In this document: positions 6,151 to 6,809 of the stretch, piece by piece
Position numbering within the stretch: position 1 is the first letter of the stretch
How the letters are laid out: the number at the start of each line of letters is the position of its first letter
Assembly (NCBI GenBank): GCA_002085035.1
Contig: MZGM01000127.1
Coordinates: 1-6,809, forward strand
From: Candidatus Zhuqueibacterota bacterium 4484_219
GTDB lineage: Bacteria > Zhuqueibacterota > JdFR-76 > 4484-219
Length of the DNA: 6,809 nucleotides
Direction of reading: 5' to 3'
The notes under the pieces: generated by a model
The model's database searches: none
Told to the model about the DNA's origin: nothing
The model's input: the letters and a program-made list of their open reading frames with translations, nothing else
Position numbers and translations under genes: made by a program

Positions 6151-6809
6151 TTATGACGAACTTTTAGTCTCTGTCAAAGCTCGGCGAACCTCCTGGCGAT
6201 CGTCAAAGGGAATCCGTTCATTACCGATGATCTGATAACTTTCGTGTCCTTTTCCCGCTAATAGCAGCACATCACCTGGCTGTGACCATGACAAAGCTAC
6301 TCGAATAGCCTCGCGACGATCAGCAACGACAGTATAAAGCTTTTTAGTAACCGAGGTCAAAACTTGATTTGAATCAACTTTGGAGTAGGCACACCCCTCT
6401 AACCCTTTTTCAATATCTGCAAGAATTGCAAGTGGATCTTCGCTACGAGGATTGTCAGAAGTCAATACTATCAAATCGCTATATTTTGCTGCAACCTGTC
6501 CCATTAAAGGACGCTTCCCTCGATCCCGATCTCCGCCACAACCAAAAAGGGTAATAATTCGCCCTCTGGCTTCCCTATTTAAGAATCGCAGAACGCGAGT
6601 TAAAGCATCCGGGGTATGAGCAAAATCTACAAAAATATGTATTCCTCGATTATTCTCAATAGACTCCATTCTACCCGGAATTCCCTGAACATTTGCAATC
6701 CCTCTTTGAATCGAGGAAGGAGGTATCTCCAAAGCCACCCCCACAGCCACCGCTGCCAGGATGTTATGAATGTTGAAATCCCCAACCAAGCGCGATCTTA
6801 TCTCCAATA
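6151..6809 (-). CDS. murE: UDP-N-acetylmuramoyl-tripeptide synthetase, C-terminal part (5' end outside the window)
   Basis: MurE adds the third amino acid, meso-diaminopimelate or L-lysine, to UDP-MurNAc-L-Ala-D-Glu. Visible are about 218 residues, somewhat under half of a usual 480-500 residue enzyme. Motifs in order, counted from the window edge, are GDFNIHNILAA (9-19), PGRMESI (44-50), VDFAHTPDAL (60-69), FGCGGDRDRGKRPLMG (88-103), SDNPRSEDP (117-125), GKGHESYQ (185-192) and FDDRQE (201-206). The DNPR motif, whose arginine binds the substrate carboxylate in known enzymes, indicates the meso-diaminopimelate type. The family's usual DYAHTPDAL has Phe for Tyr here. The ATP loop and N-terminal domain are off the window. 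The TTG at 6807 that can be read as a start is an internal leucine codon. The gene ends 33 bases before the preferred murD start. Confidence 0.95.
   Translation of the reverse strand, partial: LEIRSRLVGDFNIHNILAAVAVGVALEIPPSSIQRGIANVQGIPGRMESIENNRGIHIFVDFAHTPDALTRVLRFLNREARGRIITLFGCGGDRDRGKRPLMGQVAAKYSDLIVLTSDNPRSEDPLAILADIEKGLEGCAYSKVDSNQVLTSVTKKLYTVVADRREAIRVALSWSQPGDVLLLAGKGHESYQIIGNERIPFDDRQEVRRALTETKSSS

Noticed and set aside
6805..6807. TTG as the murE start
   Set aside because: It falls in the middle of the MurE fold, just before the GDFNIHN motif, and the frame stays open to the window edge; the true start is outside.

Overview
The window carries one minus-strand gene series read from high to low coordinates: the 3' part of murE, complete murD and complete murC, then a decayed repeat-flanked element, then a fused double Gfo/Idh/MocA oxidoreductase, then the 5' part of a Wzz-type polysaccharide chain-length determinant. 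No convincing plus-strand gene was found, and I see no tRNA, rRNA, CRISPR array or insertion-sequence transposase. The organism is a bacterium with peptidoglycan. The DNPR motif in MurE points to meso-diaminopimelate as the third stem residue. Base composition is moderate, Shine-Dalgarno sites are clear before two genes, and one gene uses a TTG start. I cannot name a phylum from the sequence; an uncultivated lineage is a guess.

Positions 3377-6809: the three Mur ligases MurE, MurD and MurC are almost touching and should be co-transcribed. In most bacteria murF and mraY lie between murE and murD, and ftsW and murG between murD and murC. Here the cytoplasmic ligases are packed together without them, which is an uncommon form of the division/cell-wall cluster.

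Positions about 3007-3369: between the murC stop and the ribosome site of the next gene lies a roughly 360-bp element. It holds a four-helix-bundle (23S rRNA intervening-sequence protein type) pseudogene flanked by inverted arrays of a 9-10 nt unit, TTTAGGCAC / TTTAGTTCAC. The pseudogene has a CAA-to-TAA-type nonsense codon and an internal deletion that looks microhomology-mediated.

Positions 1150-2982: one reading frame encodes two Gfo/Idh/MocA proteins fused head to tail. The first has lost about 20 C-terminal residues and the second about 36 N-terminal residues, including its nucleotide-binding glycine motif. A perfect 15-nt palindrome sits beside the joint. Positions 1-899: the N-terminal 299 codons of a Wzz/GumC-like inner-membrane protein, started by TTG behind a strong AGGAGGGG site, with a good promoter about 160 nt upstream. 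The left half therefore looks like the start of a surface-polysaccharide locus placed just behind the mur genes. Two independent deletion-type joints within 1.2 kb deserve a check against the raw reads.
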